Shown: positions 1-6,741, counted from the stretch's first letter. The stretch is 14,348 bases of DNA from T3SED10-47 sp046483725 (GCA_046483725.1 JAWOCQ010000066.1:1-14348), one strand, 5' to 3'. The notes: generated by a model not told the origin, from the sequence alone. Numbers and translations are program-made.

Positions 1-78
1 TGCTGGGCCATGCGCACGCGGCCCGGCCCCTCCGGGTGCCCCGCTGCATGGTATTCCAAGCACTGGTTGCTGAAGATA

Positions 79-687
79 ATGTCCATGGGCGTTGATTATG
101 GTCCTGGGGGAGCCCCCACGCAACGGCTGATCCTAGCCTCGGGCTCTCCGCAGCGGTGGGAACTCTTGGGGCGGATCGACAGCTCCTTCCACGTTGCGGT
201 GCCGGACTCCGATGAGGGATCGATCAGTACACCGGGCGATCTGGTGGATACTGCGCGGGGGAAGATGCTTGCGGTGCGGGCCGAGGAGCCGCAGGCTCTG
301 ATAGTGGCGGCGGACACCGGGGTCTTTCTTGGCGGCAGGCACTTGGGAAAGCCGTCTGGGCCGGAGGAGGCACGGAAGTACCTGCGAGCGCTCTCGGGGC
401 GCTGGCACTCTGTGTTCACCGGACTGTGTGTCTCGCTGCCTGGGTGCGTACGTGAGGAGCTGGTGGAGACCGGTGTGCGTTTCCGCAGCCTGAGCGAGGA
501 GGAGCTGGACTGGTACATTGCAGGTGAGTACGTCTTGGACAAGGCGGGCGCCTACGCAGTCCAGGGCAGGGCGGCGGTGTTTGTGGAACGCATCGAGGGA
601 GAGTACACGAACGTAGTCGGGCTCCCTATGGCCACGCTATACGGGCTACTGCAGGAGCTGGGGTGGGGGCCGGGCCAGTACGGTTGA
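79..687 (+). CDS. maf: Maf family nucleoside triphosphate pyrophosphatase
   Basis: Maf proteins hydrolyse non-canonical or modified nucleoside triphosphates (dTTP/UTP or m7GTP, depending on subgroup) to the monophosphate and pyrophosphate in the cytoplasm, acting as house-cleaning enzymes; some affect septation. The family signatures are visible in order, numbering from the ATG at 79: LILASGSPQR (residues 17-26, substrate-binding loop), VAADTGVFL (77-84, acidic catalytic region), LGKP (89-92), LSGRWHSVFTG (105-115), KAGAYAVQG (155-163) and YTNVVGLP (176-183). The length of 202 aa is normal. The frame is open back to an ATG at 10, but family members begin only a few residues before the LILAS motif, so ATG 79 or ATG 85 is preferred. 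Neither has a strong ribosome binding site, and a few residues upstream of the motif are extra. The substrate subgroup cannot be fixed from sequence alone. Confidence 0.93.
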   Translation: MSMGVDYGPGGAPTQRLILASGSPQRWELLGRIDSSFHVAVPDSDEGSISTPGDLVDTARGKMLAVRAEEPQALIVAADTGVFLGGRHLGKPSGPEEARKYLRALSGRWHSVFTGLCVSLPGCVREELVETGVRFRSLSEEELDWYIAGEYVLDKAGAYAVQGRAAVFVERIEGEYTNVVGLPMATLYGLLQELGWGPGQYG

Positions 688-708
688 TGATCGTCTAGAG
701 GAGGACGG

Positions 709-750
709 ATGATCCTCAAGCGAACAGGAAGACGCTTGTCGCGGGTCTGA
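709..750 (+). other. 13-residue micro-ORF with strong ribosome binding site
   Basis: An ATG at 709 follows a near-ideal Shine-Dalgarno sequence (AGAGGAGG, 697-704) and reads 13 codons (MILKRTGRRLSRV) to a TGA at 748-750. In another frame the same DNA continues as a hydrophobic stretch (NRKTLVAGLMIGAVLLAVY, from about 723) that stays open to 863. This may be a short leader, or a small membrane protein broken by a frameshift. No family is recognised. Positions 688-818 otherwise hold nothing that I can identify. Confidence 0.2.
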
Positions 751-818
751 TGATAGGAGCAGTTCTGCTTGCCGTCTACCACAGACGACTTACCACAAAC
801 CAAGCGCTCTGGTCGGGC

Positions 819-847
819 TTGACAAGACGTGCATCGCCTGATAAGTT
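819..847 (+). promoter_or_regulatory. Putative sigma-70-type promoter of the tetR operon
   Basis: A perfect -35 box TTGACA lies at 819-824. Seventeen bases later a weak -10 candidate, TAAGTT, lies at 842-847 (3 of 6 matches to TATAAT). The -10 element lies inside the left arm of the inverted repeat at 845-864, so a bound repressor would block it. The -35 is convincing and the -10 less so. Confidence 0.45.
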
Positions 848-864
848 AGTGAAAGCTTACTAAC
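845..864. promoter_or_regulatory. Inverted-repeat operator, probable TetR binding site
   Basis: GTTAGT (845-850) and ACTAAC (859-864) are perfect 6-bp inverted arms separated by 8 bp. The element lies 13 bp upstream of the GTG start of the TetR gene, overlaps the putative -10 box and ends just before the ribosome binding site. TetR-family repressors commonly bind palindromes of this size at their own promoter, so autorepression of the whole export operon is inferred. Confidence 0.55.
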
Positions 865-877
865 AAAAGGAGCCGAT

Positions 878-1468
878 GTGTCCACGCTGCGCAAGACCAC
901 AGCTGAAAGGAAGGAAGAGGTCGTCGAGGCGAGCCTCGACTTGATAGCTAGACTGGGCATCCGAGGGCTGACTACAGCCCGCCTTGCCGAGCGCGTCGAG
1001 CTTTCCGAGGCCGCGCTCTACCGGCACTTTAGCAGCAAGGTGGACATCGTGCGCGCTACGATCGAAACGGTCGGCCAGCAGTTGATGGAAACACTGGTGG
1101 ACTCAGCCGCCAACGGGACTCCGTCGGAGCGACTCCATCGTGCTTTGGAGGCACAGCTTGTGTTCATCGAGCGGCGACCAGCGATGCCTCGCATTCTCTT
1201 TTCGGACGAGATCCATTTCAATGAGGACACCCTGCGGGAGCAACTCTACGGAGTCATCACCGAGTATAAGGACTATATTGTGTCGTTGCTCAGCGAGGGC
1301 GTGGCCGTGGGGGAATTCCGCGACGATCTGGATGTGAACGCTGCAGCACAGGCCTTCCTGGGATTGGTACAGGCGCAGGTGCTAGTGTGGTCGCTCAGCG
1401 AGGGGCAGAGTGTGCCCAGGGAGCGAGTTCATCAGCTTTGGGATACTTATTGGCGGGGGATTAGGTGA
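878..1468 (+). CDS. TetR/AcrR family transcriptional regulator
   Basis: A probable ligand-responsive repressor of 196 aa, the usual size for the family. The N-terminal DNA-binding domain is clear: helix 1 covers about residues 11-27, and the helix-turn-helix with the family signature runs from about residue 31 to 58 (TTARLAERVELSEAALYRHF, then SSKVDIV). The remaining ~130 residues are helical and form the ligand/dimerisation domain; they have no motif that reveals the inducer. Translation starts at GTG 878, with AAAAGGAG (865-872) five bases upstream. The gene is first in a run with an RND exporter and a LolA-like protein, all on the same strand, so control of that exporter is the simplest reading. 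The operator at 845-864 suggests that it also represses itself. Its stop overlaps the ATG of a possible 33-codon ORF (TGATG). Confidence 0.93.
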   Translation: MSTLRKTTAERKEEVVEASLDLIARLGIRGLTTARLAERVELSEAALYRHFSSKVDIVRATIETVGQQLMETLVDSAANGTPSERLHRALEAQLVFIERRPAMPRILFSDEIHFNEDTLREQLYGVITEYKDYIVSLLSEGVAVGEFRDDLDVNAAAQAFLGLVQAQVLVWSLSEGQSVPRERVHQLWDTYWRGIR

Positions 1469-1569
1469 TGCTGGCGACGCGTTTTTTTGCGCCGTATGTC
1501 AGTGTGTATTCGCTAACGTGGTTGGGCTGCGAGCCCTATCCGGAAGGGGGGCGCAGTGTTGTTGCATAG
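1468..1569 (+). CDS. Possible 33-aa micro-ORF between tetR and the exporter
   Basis: An ATG at 1468 overlaps the tetR stop (TGATG) and has GGGGGA (1455-1460) seven bases upstream. The frame reads 33 codons, beginning MLATRFFAPYVSVYS, to a TAG at 1567-1569, which is 14 bp inside the exporter gene. A run of seven T lies at 1481-1487. It could be a translationally coupling leader peptide. No homologue is recognised, and it may be chance. Confidence 0.22.
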   Translation: MLATRFFAPYVSVYSLTWLGCEPYPEGGRSVVA

Positions 1570-3841
1570 ATGGAGCAAGCTGGTAACCAGCTATCCTAAG
1601 GTAACTATCATAGCTGTCCTCGCCCTGACTGTGCTGTTTGCCGTGTGGATTCCCGGGCTCGAGATCGACAACTCCATAGACGGTATGCTTCCCGCCGACC
1701 ATCCAGCGCGTGAACTGTACGACGAGGTCGACGAGACCTTTGGCGGAACCGACATCATCATTGTCGCGCTGGAGAGCAATGAGGTGTACTCCGAGTCCAC
1801 ACTGCGTCAAGTCCTCGAGCTGACCCGAACGTTGGAGGGGGTTGAAGGCGTCAACGAGGTCATCAGTCTCGCCACTGCCAACCGAATGGAGGGTCGTGAG
1901 GGAACGCTGGTCGTCCGCGACCTGATGGCGGAGGTGCCGGCATCCCAGGCTGACCGTGAATCGCTGCAAGAGTACGTGATGAGCCGAAGTTTGTATGTGA
2001 ACAACGTGGTCTCGGCGGACGGGCGCTACGCAAGCTTTGTGATAGAACTACGGGCCGATGCCGACGACGCGGCCGTCTACGAAGAAATACAGTCGATTGT
2101 TGAGGCAGAGTCCAACTCGGACGAACTGTTTGTGGCCGGCGGCCCCGCGGTCAACGCGGAGATGACACGGTACATGCAAGCCGACCTGGCCACATTGACG
2201 CCGATCGTCCTGCTCGTACTGGCAGTTGTGCTCTACCTTAGTCTGCGTTCGGCGCAGGGGGTTCTCCTTCCCCTGGCGCTAGTTGCCATCAGTGTAGTGT
2301 GGACGGTCGGGCTTATGGCGTGGACCGGCACCGCGATGGCGATGATCTCCACTACGTTGCCGGTGATGCTGCTGGCGATCGGCGTGGCCGACGCAATCCA
2401 CATCCTGACCGAGTACTATGACCGCCTGCGTCACGGGGAGGGCAAGAGAGAGGCGATCTTGGTGGTCACGCAACACATAGGCTTGGCGATCATATTGACC
2501 AGCATTACCACCTCGGTCGGGTTCCTGTCGCTGGGCACCTCTCCGGTCAGCCAAGTCATGGAATTTGGTCTGTTTGTGGCTTTCGGCATCATGGCGGCTC
2601 TACTGGTTTCTATCACCTTGATCCCAGCAGTGCTGGCTCTCACCGGTATCCCCAAAACGGCCTGGGCAACCAACGCTGACTCGAGCCCGAGGCGAGGGTT
2701 GAGCGGCCGGCTGTTGTCAACCCTGGGCGGTGCGGTCGGTCACCACCGGGGCAAGGTGCTGGCGGTCGGTGGCGTGATTTTCCTGTTTATGGCGGTGGGC
2801 TGGACTCAGTTGACTGTGGAGACCAATACGCTGCGCTTTTTCCGGCCGGAGGAGCCGATTCGGGAGGCGACCGAAGTGGTGGACGAGCACTTCGGCGGTT
2901 CGGAGAGTCTTTCCCTCGTTGTGAGCGGGGACATCAAGTCGCCGTCGGTGCTCAACCCTATGCTCGAGTTCCAGGCAGTTTCCGAATCGCTGCCCGAGGT
3001 GGGCTATTCGGTCTCCATAGCCGACTATGTGGCGGAGATCAACGAAGCACTCCACATGAGCGATTCGGACCGCCGGGGCATCCCTGATTCCCGCAACGCC
3101 GTGGCCCAATTACTGTTGCTGTACGAGATGTCCGGGGATCCGGAAGATCTCCTGCGGTTTGCTACCTCGGGCTATGACCGATCTCGCGTTTCGTTGCGCA
3201 TGGAATCTGTCAGCAGCGTTGAGCTCGGGGCGTTGGTGGACAGCATCCGCAGGGAGGCGCAGGTGGCCGGTGGGGACGAGTTCGAGGTGGAGGTCACTGG
3301 CTCGGCCCACTTGTTCAATGTGCTGGTGGAGCTACTGGTCCGGGGACAGGTGCTCAGTTTAGGGCTCGCCCTGCTGGCGGTGGGCACGATCATCTGGCTG
3401 GTCTTCCGCTCGCTCCGCTTTGGGCTGCTGAGCCTCATTCCACTCGGGTTCACCATAGCGGTCAACTTCGGCTTGATGGGCTGGTTGGGGATCCCCTTGG
3501 ATACAGCCACCACGATGCTGGCCAGCATCGCGATCGGCATCGGCGTGGACTACACGATTCACTTCCTCGCCAAGTACCGCCGGGAGACGGCCGCTGGAAA
3601 AGGTCCGCAAGCAGCAGTGGTAGAAAGCACCCGCACAACGGGACTGGCGATCGTATACAACGCCCTGGCGGTGGCAGGGGGGTTCGCTGTGTTGCTTTTG
3701 TCCAGCTTTCAGCCGATAGCCACCCTTGGCACGCTGGTGGCGCTGACCATGGGGGTGAGCGCGCTGGCGGCGCTGACCCTGTTGCCCAGCGCGCTCTTGT
3801 TGAGCGAACGATCGGGTAAGGAGGGGGCCGCAGGCAGCTGA
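1556..3841 (+). CDS. RND superfamily exporter, MMPL type
   Basis: An inner-membrane, probably proton-driven transporter of the MMPL/HpnN branch of RND proteins; relatives move lipids, hopanoids or other hydrophobic substrates. At 761 aa it has the expected two-fold repeat: TM1 (about 16-32), a large extracytoplasmic loop (33-210), TM2-6 (about 212-363), a linker, TM7 (about 400-418), a second loop (419-590) and TM8-12 (about 597-750). The conserved acidic residues of the proton relay are seen in both halves, in AIGVADAIHI (D279, TM4) and IGIGVDYTIHF (D665, TM10). Each loop begins with a matching N-terminal motif, DEVDETFGG (57-64) and VVDEHFGG (441-448), a trace of the internal duplication. 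Translation starts at GTG 1556 with AAGGGGGG (1544-1551) upstream. It sits between a TetR repressor and a LolA-like protein, a common arrangement for this exporter class. The substrate is unknown. Confidence 0.94.
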   Translation: MLLHRWSKLVTSYPKVTIIAVLALTVLFAVWIPGLEIDNSIDGMLPADHPARELYDEVDETFGGTDIIIVALESNEVYSESTLRQVLELTRTLEGVEGVNEVISLATANRMEGREGTLVVRDLMAEVPASQADRESLQEYVMSRSLYVNNVVSADGRYASFVIELRADADDAAVYEEIQSIVEAESNSDELFVAGGPAVNAEMTRYMQADLATLTPIVLLVLAVVLYLSLRSAQGVLLPLALVAISVVWTVGLMAWTGTAMAMISTTLPVMLLAIGVADAIHILTEYYDRLRHGEGKREAILVVTQHIGLAIILTSITTSVGFLSLGTSPVSQVMEFGLFVAFGIMAALLVSITLIPAVLALTGIPKTAWATNADSSPRRGLSGRLLSTLGGAVGHHRGKVLAVGGVIFLFMAVGWTQLTVETNTLRFFRPEEPIREATEVVDEHFGGSESLSLVVSGDIKSPSVLNPMLEFQAVSESLPEVGYSVSIADYVAEINEALHMSDSDRRGIPDSRNAVAQLLLLYEMSGDPEDLLRFATSGYDRSRVSLRMESVSSVELGALVDSIRREAQVAGGDEFEVEVTGSAHLFNVLVELLVRGQVLSLGLALLAVGTIIWLVFRSLRFGLLSLIPLGFTIAVNFGLMGWLGIPLDTATTMLASIAIGIGVDYTIHFLAKYRRETAAGKGPQAAVVESTRTTGLAIVYNALAVAGGFAVLLLSSFQPIATLGTLVALTMGVSALAALTLLPSALLLSERSGKEGAAGS

Positions 3842-3969
3842 ATACATGAGCGTAAGGGTGCTGAAGGAAGCTAGATAAGACAGGTAGCAGAGAAAAAGGA
3901 GGACAAATGGTAAACGACACTGTGAGAAGCAGGAAGGCACACACACGTACAACTAAGGAGGGATGCACG

Positions 3970-4779
3970 ATGGACGGAACGCTCAAAGTAGGTAGCGTAA
4001 TGCTGTTGATCGGCGCGCTGGTGGTCGGGACGGTCGGCTTAGCTGGGACGCAAGCCGAAGGGGAGACCACCGGGCGGCAGATCATCGAGAACGTCGACAC
4101 CGCGCCGACCCCGGCGGATATGACAAACCGGATGCGCATGACGTTGATCGATTCCGCAGGCGAGACTCGGGAGCGTACGGTGCGGGTCTGGAGTCGTGGC
4201 CGGGATAAGTCGGCCATGGCCTTCTTGGAGCCCGATAGCGTGCGAGGTACGGGCTTTTTGCGCATCGATCGCGAAGACACGGATGTCGACGATATGTGGC
4301 TCTATTTGCCCGATCTGAATATGCTAAGGCGGATCGACGCCGACCAGCAGCACCAGAGCTTCATGGGCACAGACTTCACCTACGACGACATGGGCGACCG
4401 GGAAATCGACGAGTACACCTGGACGCTGTTGGACGAGGACGCCTACGAGGGCCATGCAGTGTACATCGTCGAGGGAGAAGCCAAGGATCCCCGGCAGGCA
4501 GGCTACAGCAAGATCGTCACTTGGGTCCGTGAGGACATCTGGACTCCGGTCCAAATAGAGTACTACGACCTACACGGTGAACTGGAGAAGATCCAGACCA
4601 ACTCCGAGATCGAGAAGATCGAAGGGTACTGGGTTATCGCCCGGATGGAGATGGCCAATGTCCAGACGGAGCACCGGACGGAACTACAGCTCGCCGAGGT
4701 CCAATTGGATGTGGGAGTGCCGGATGAGGTGTTCACCTCCGAGGAGCTTCCCCGCCTGCTGGACCGGCCTGAGGAGTGA
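3970..4779 (+). CDS. LolA-like outer membrane lipoprotein-sorting protein
   Basis: A secreted β-rich protein of the LolA-like family that commonly sits beside MMPL/RND exporters; it probably binds lipid or lipoprotein on the outer side of the membrane and passes it on. From ATG 3970 it has 269 aa. A signal peptide covers residues 1-29 (hydrophobic core 8-26, probable cleavage near TQA-EG). The mature part shows the family pattern MRMTLIDSAGETRERTVRV (55-73), VRGTGFLRID (91-100), DMWLYLPDLNMLRRI (108-122) and SFMGTDFTYDD (130-140). Two in-frame starts each have a strong ribosome binding site: ATG 3907 (AAAAAGGAGG, 3894-3903) and ATG 3970 (AAGGAGGG, 3955-3962). The second places the signal peptide at the N-terminus and is preferred; the first adds 21 basic residues. 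The gene lies 65-128 bp after the exporter and overlaps or abuts the next gene. Confidence 0.87.
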   Translation: MDGTLKVGSVMLLIGALVVGTVGLAGTQAEGETTGRQIIENVDTAPTPADMTNRMRMTLIDSAGETRERTVRVWSRGRDKSAMAFLEPDSVRGTGFLRIDREDTDVDDMWLYLPDLNMLRRIDADQQHQSFMGTDFTYDDMGDREIDEYTWTLLDEDAYEGHAVYIVEGEAKDPRQAGYSKIVTWVREDIWTPVQIEYYDLHGELEKIQTNSEIEKIEGYWVIARMEMANVQTEHRTELQLAEVQLDVGVPDEVFTSEELPRLLDRPEE

Positions 4780-4784
4780 TCGCG

Positions 4785-5306
4785 GTGTTCATGCGCTTGC
4801 CATTGGCCGGGGGATATCACAGTCGGGCAGCCGGTTTGCTACTACCGATCCTGCTGGTGTGGGCTGTGTCGTTCGCCGGAGCGGCAGGCAATGCGGAAGA
4901 AAAAGAGGCCGTGAAAACGCTGGTCGTGGACGAAACCAGGCAGATGGCCAGCGCGCTGCAGCTACAGTCCTTTGCCGGTGGTCTGAGCGAGACTGGCTTG
5001 TTCGACCTCAAGGGCGTGGCCGAGCTGTCTGCTGATGCGCCGCCGCCCGACCCTCCGTACGAGCTGGTGATCGTCATATCTGGCCTGGGCGATCAGGTGT
5101 GGATAGTCACCCCGCAGCTGCCCTCACGCCTCCCCCCGAGGCTGAGGGCGGCTGCCCAGCAGGCCAAGCTCCTTGCTGCTGCGATCTACGCTGAGCACGC
5201 GGAGCGACCGCGGGAGGTGGTCGACGTCGGCAAGGACTTTGGGGTACTCCTTCACGCGGCTCTGTGGAAAGAAGCGGGCTGGCTCACAACCCGAGAGGAT
5301 CACTAG
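4785..5306 (+). CDS. Secreted protein of unknown function in exporter operon
   Basis: No family is recognised. The product of about 173 aa has a clear N-terminal hydrophobic segment (LLLPILLVWAVSFAGAAGNA) after a short arginine-containing region, so it is probably exported by Sec. The mature part starts with a charged helix (AEEKEAVKTLVVDETRQMAS) and contains the β-like run YELVIVISGLGDQVWIVTP. It ends in alanine-rich helices (RLRAAAQQAKLLAAAIYAEH) and a short C-terminal region. The frame is open from GTG 4776, which overlaps the LolA-like stop. GTG 4785 has GAGGAG (4771-4776) eight bases upstream and is preferred; ATG 4791 is also possible. Its position suggests an accessory role in the same export system. 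A frame encoding a single membrane helix begins just after its stop (about 5311), which might be a lost C-terminal anchor. Confidence 0.6.
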   Translation: MFMRLPLAGGYHSRAAGLLLPILLVWAVSFAGAAGNAEEKEAVKTLVVDETRQMASALQLQSFAGGLSETGLFDLKGVAELSADAPPPDPPYELVIVISGLGDQVWIVTPQLPSRLPPRLRAAAQQAKLLAAAIYAEHAERPREVVDVGKDFGVLLHAALWKEAGWLTTREDH

Positions 5307-5310
5307 TGCC

Positions 5311-5424
5311 TTGCCTGGTCAGGCGGCGTTGGGCCCGCTGATCGGGGTGCAACTCTTGTTGTGGGTGGTGGTCTGCGTGCCGGTGATTCTGCTGCGCCGC
5401 CGCAAAGTGAGCCCGGGGGCCTCA
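5311..5424 (+). other. Frame encoding one transmembrane helix, no clear start
   Basis: Directly after the stop of the secreted protein, a different frame reads from TTG 5311 through GPLIGVQLLLWVVVCVPVIL followed by LRRRK, an ideal membrane helix with a positive inside flank. It has no good start or ribosome binding site, and the downstream part of the same frame (to 5601) is the out-of-frame shadow of the ATPase relic. It may be the end of the preceding protein after a frameshift, a small membrane ORF, or chance. Confidence 0.25.
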
Positions 5425-5430
5425 CTTCGC
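5402..5430. repeat. Imperfect hairpin at the edge of the ATPase relic
   Basis: AAGTGAG (5405-5411) and CTCACTT (5421-5427) are perfect 7-bp inverted arms around the nine bases CCCGGGGGC. The stem can extend by a further GC/GC pair across one mismatch. There is no T-tract, so it is not a standard intrinsic terminator. It lies 12 bp before the first recognisable codon of the pseudogene at 5442. Confidence 0.4.
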
Positions 5431-5441
5431 TACCATGCGCT

Positions 5442-5775
5442 AAACTGTTTGCGTACGTTCCCAAGGAGCTGCTTGAGTTCTTTATGGCTCAGAGCGGGGG
5501 AATCTTCGAAGCTACCAAGTACGCCAGGCCTTGCGAGGCGAGTAGGCAGACGATCGCCAACTACCTTTCCGTATTGGAAGCGACGCTTGTGGCGCATGTA
5601 GTCCGGCCGTTCAGCACTTGACGAGCGACGGAGATCGTCTCTGCCCCGAAGGTGTACGGGTTCGCCACGGGGTTTGTCTGCTATCTGCGGTGCTGGCTAG
5701 ACCTCCGCAGCGAGGATAGGGGCCCTGTGGGAGCATTCCGTGCTAAACGGCTGCGGGCACATCCAATCATCAATA
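5442..5775 (+). pseudogene. Decayed C-terminal fragment of a DUF4143-type AAA ATPase
   Basis: The translation matches, from memory of the family, the C-terminal DUF4143 domain of predicted AAA ATPases: LLEFFMAQSGGIFEATKYAR, then SRQTIANYLSVLEATLVAHV and VRPFST, which is the winged-helix-like part of the domain. An in-frame TGA at 5619-5621 interrupts it. The same frame continues RATEIVSAPKVYGFATGFVC, then YLRCW and LRSEDRGP. At the GGGG run (5719-5722) or just after it the frame changes (one extra or two missing bases), and the conserved LWEHSVLN appears in the next frame. The Walker A/B ATPase domain that should lie upstream is absent. With one nonsense change, one frameshift and a lost N-terminus, this is a relic rather than a working gene. 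The rest of 5307-5877 holds no intact gene. Confidence 0.68.
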
Positions 5776-5777
5776 GC

Positions 5778-5805
5778 GAACAGAGAACAGGGAACAAAGA
5801 ACGGA
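5778..5805. repeat. Four tandem degenerate heptamers
   Basis: GAACAGA, GAACAGG, GAACAAA and GAACGGA follow each other without gaps, all of the form GAAC plus three purines. They directly follow the ATPase relic in non-coding DNA upstream of the panB-like gene. This is probably slippage-derived low-complexity sequence; a role as a binding site cannot be excluded. Confidence 0.5.
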
Positions 5806-5877
5806 GCATAACCACAGGTGTCCGTGTGGCCCTGACCTGGGGCGGGCGGGTACCATGAGCGCAGAGAGGAGGGGGAG

Positions 5878-6741
5878 ATGTCAGACAAACGCAAGAAGGT
5901 TAGCATTCCGGAGTTGTACGGCATGGTAGAGCGTGGGGAGCGCATTTCGTTCCTCACCGCCTACGACTACCCCATGGCCCGCCTGGAGGACAGAGCAGGG
6001 GTGGACATGATCCTGGTGGGCGACTCGGGGGCGATGTGCATGCTGGGGCACCCTACCACCCTGCAGGCCTCCATGGACTTCATGGTGGAGATCACGGCGG
6101 CGGTGTCCCGGGCGGCGAGCCGCGCGTTTGTAGTGGGGGACATGCCGTACATGTCCTATCAGCCTTCGGACGAGGTGGCGGTGAAAAACGCGGGGCGGTT
6201 CATCGCCGAAGGCGGCGCAGACGCCGTGAAACTGGAAGGTGGGGCGCGCATGGCGCCCCGGGTGGAGGCCATAGTGGACGCTGGGATCCCAGTGATGGGG
6301 CACATCGGCCTCACCCCCCAGGCGGCCGGCATGATCGGCGGGCTCAAGTCCCAAGGCAGGGACGCAGAAACCGCCCTGTCCTTGATGGAGGATGCGGAGT
6401 TTTTGGAGGACTCTGGGGTTTTCTCCATCCTGCTTGAGGCCATCCCCGCACGTGTGGCGGAGGAGATGGTCAAACGCGCGAGCGTTCCCATGCTGTCCAT
6501 TGGCTCGGGGCCTGCCTGTGATGGTCAGCTGCTCATCGTGCACGACATTCTGGGGTTGTTCGAGGCGTTCACGCCCAAGTTCGTGAAGAAGTACGCTGAT
6601 GTTGCCCAGACCATGACTTCGGCTTTCGAAGAGTACGTTCGCGATGTGCGGGGTGGGGAGTTCCCCGCCACGGAGCATACCTACCGTATTCCCGACGAGG
6701 AGTGGAGCCGCTTGGAGCAGGCGCTAAGGGAGGCGGAATGA
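5878..6741 (+). CDS. panB: 3-methyl-2-oxobutanoate hydroxymethyltransferase (PanB family)
   Basis: PanB transfers a hydroxymethyl group from 5,10-methylenetetrahydrofolate to α-ketoisovalerate, giving ketopantoate, the first committed step to pantothenate and CoA. The 287-aa product has the whole TIM-barrel signature: LTAYDYPMARL (26-36), VGDS (47-50), VVGDMPYMSYQ (85-95), ADAVKLEGG (114-122), GIPVMGHIGLTPQ (136-148), LLEAIP (185-190) and SIGSGPACDGQLLIVHD (207-223). The expected metal ligands are present (D49, D88, E120 by alignment), as is the catalytic glutamate (E187). The loop after GDS is unusual: the usual LGMV and TLPVT read GAMC and TLQAS here, so a shifted substrate is possible. ATG 5878 has AGGAGG (5867-5872) upstream. 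Its stop overlaps the next gene's ATG (ATGA), so the two are coupled. No panC or panD is nearby. Confidence 0.88.
   Translation: MSDKRKKVSIPELYGMVERGERISFLTAYDYPMARLEDRAGVDMILVGDSGAMCMLGHPTTLQASMDFMVEITAAVSRAASRAFVVGDMPYMSYQPSDEVAVKNAGRFIAEGGADAVKLEGGARMAPRVEAIVDAGIPVMGHIGLTPQAAGMIGGLKSQGRDAETALSLMEDAEFLEDSGVFSILLEAIPARVAEEMVKRASVPMLSIGSGPACDGQLLIVHDILGLFEAFTPKFVKKYADVAQTMTSAFEEYVRDVRGGEFPATEHTYRIPDEEWSRLEQALREAE

Noticed and set aside
3..95. A short frame ending in TGA at 93-95 (30 codons from the left edge) that could be the tail of an upstream gene.
   Set aside because: It overlaps the chosen Maf start region plausibly, but 30 codons without a recognisable motif do not support a gene call.
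3842..3906. Possible separate promoter or terminator between the exporter and the LolA-like gene.
   Set aside because: No convincing -35/-10 pair and no stem with a T-tract; only the ribosome binding site is clear.
5881..6678. 265-codon open frame antisense to the panB-like gene.
   Set aside because: It has no recognisable motif and is His/Arg/Pro-rich, as expected for the complement of a GC-rich gene.
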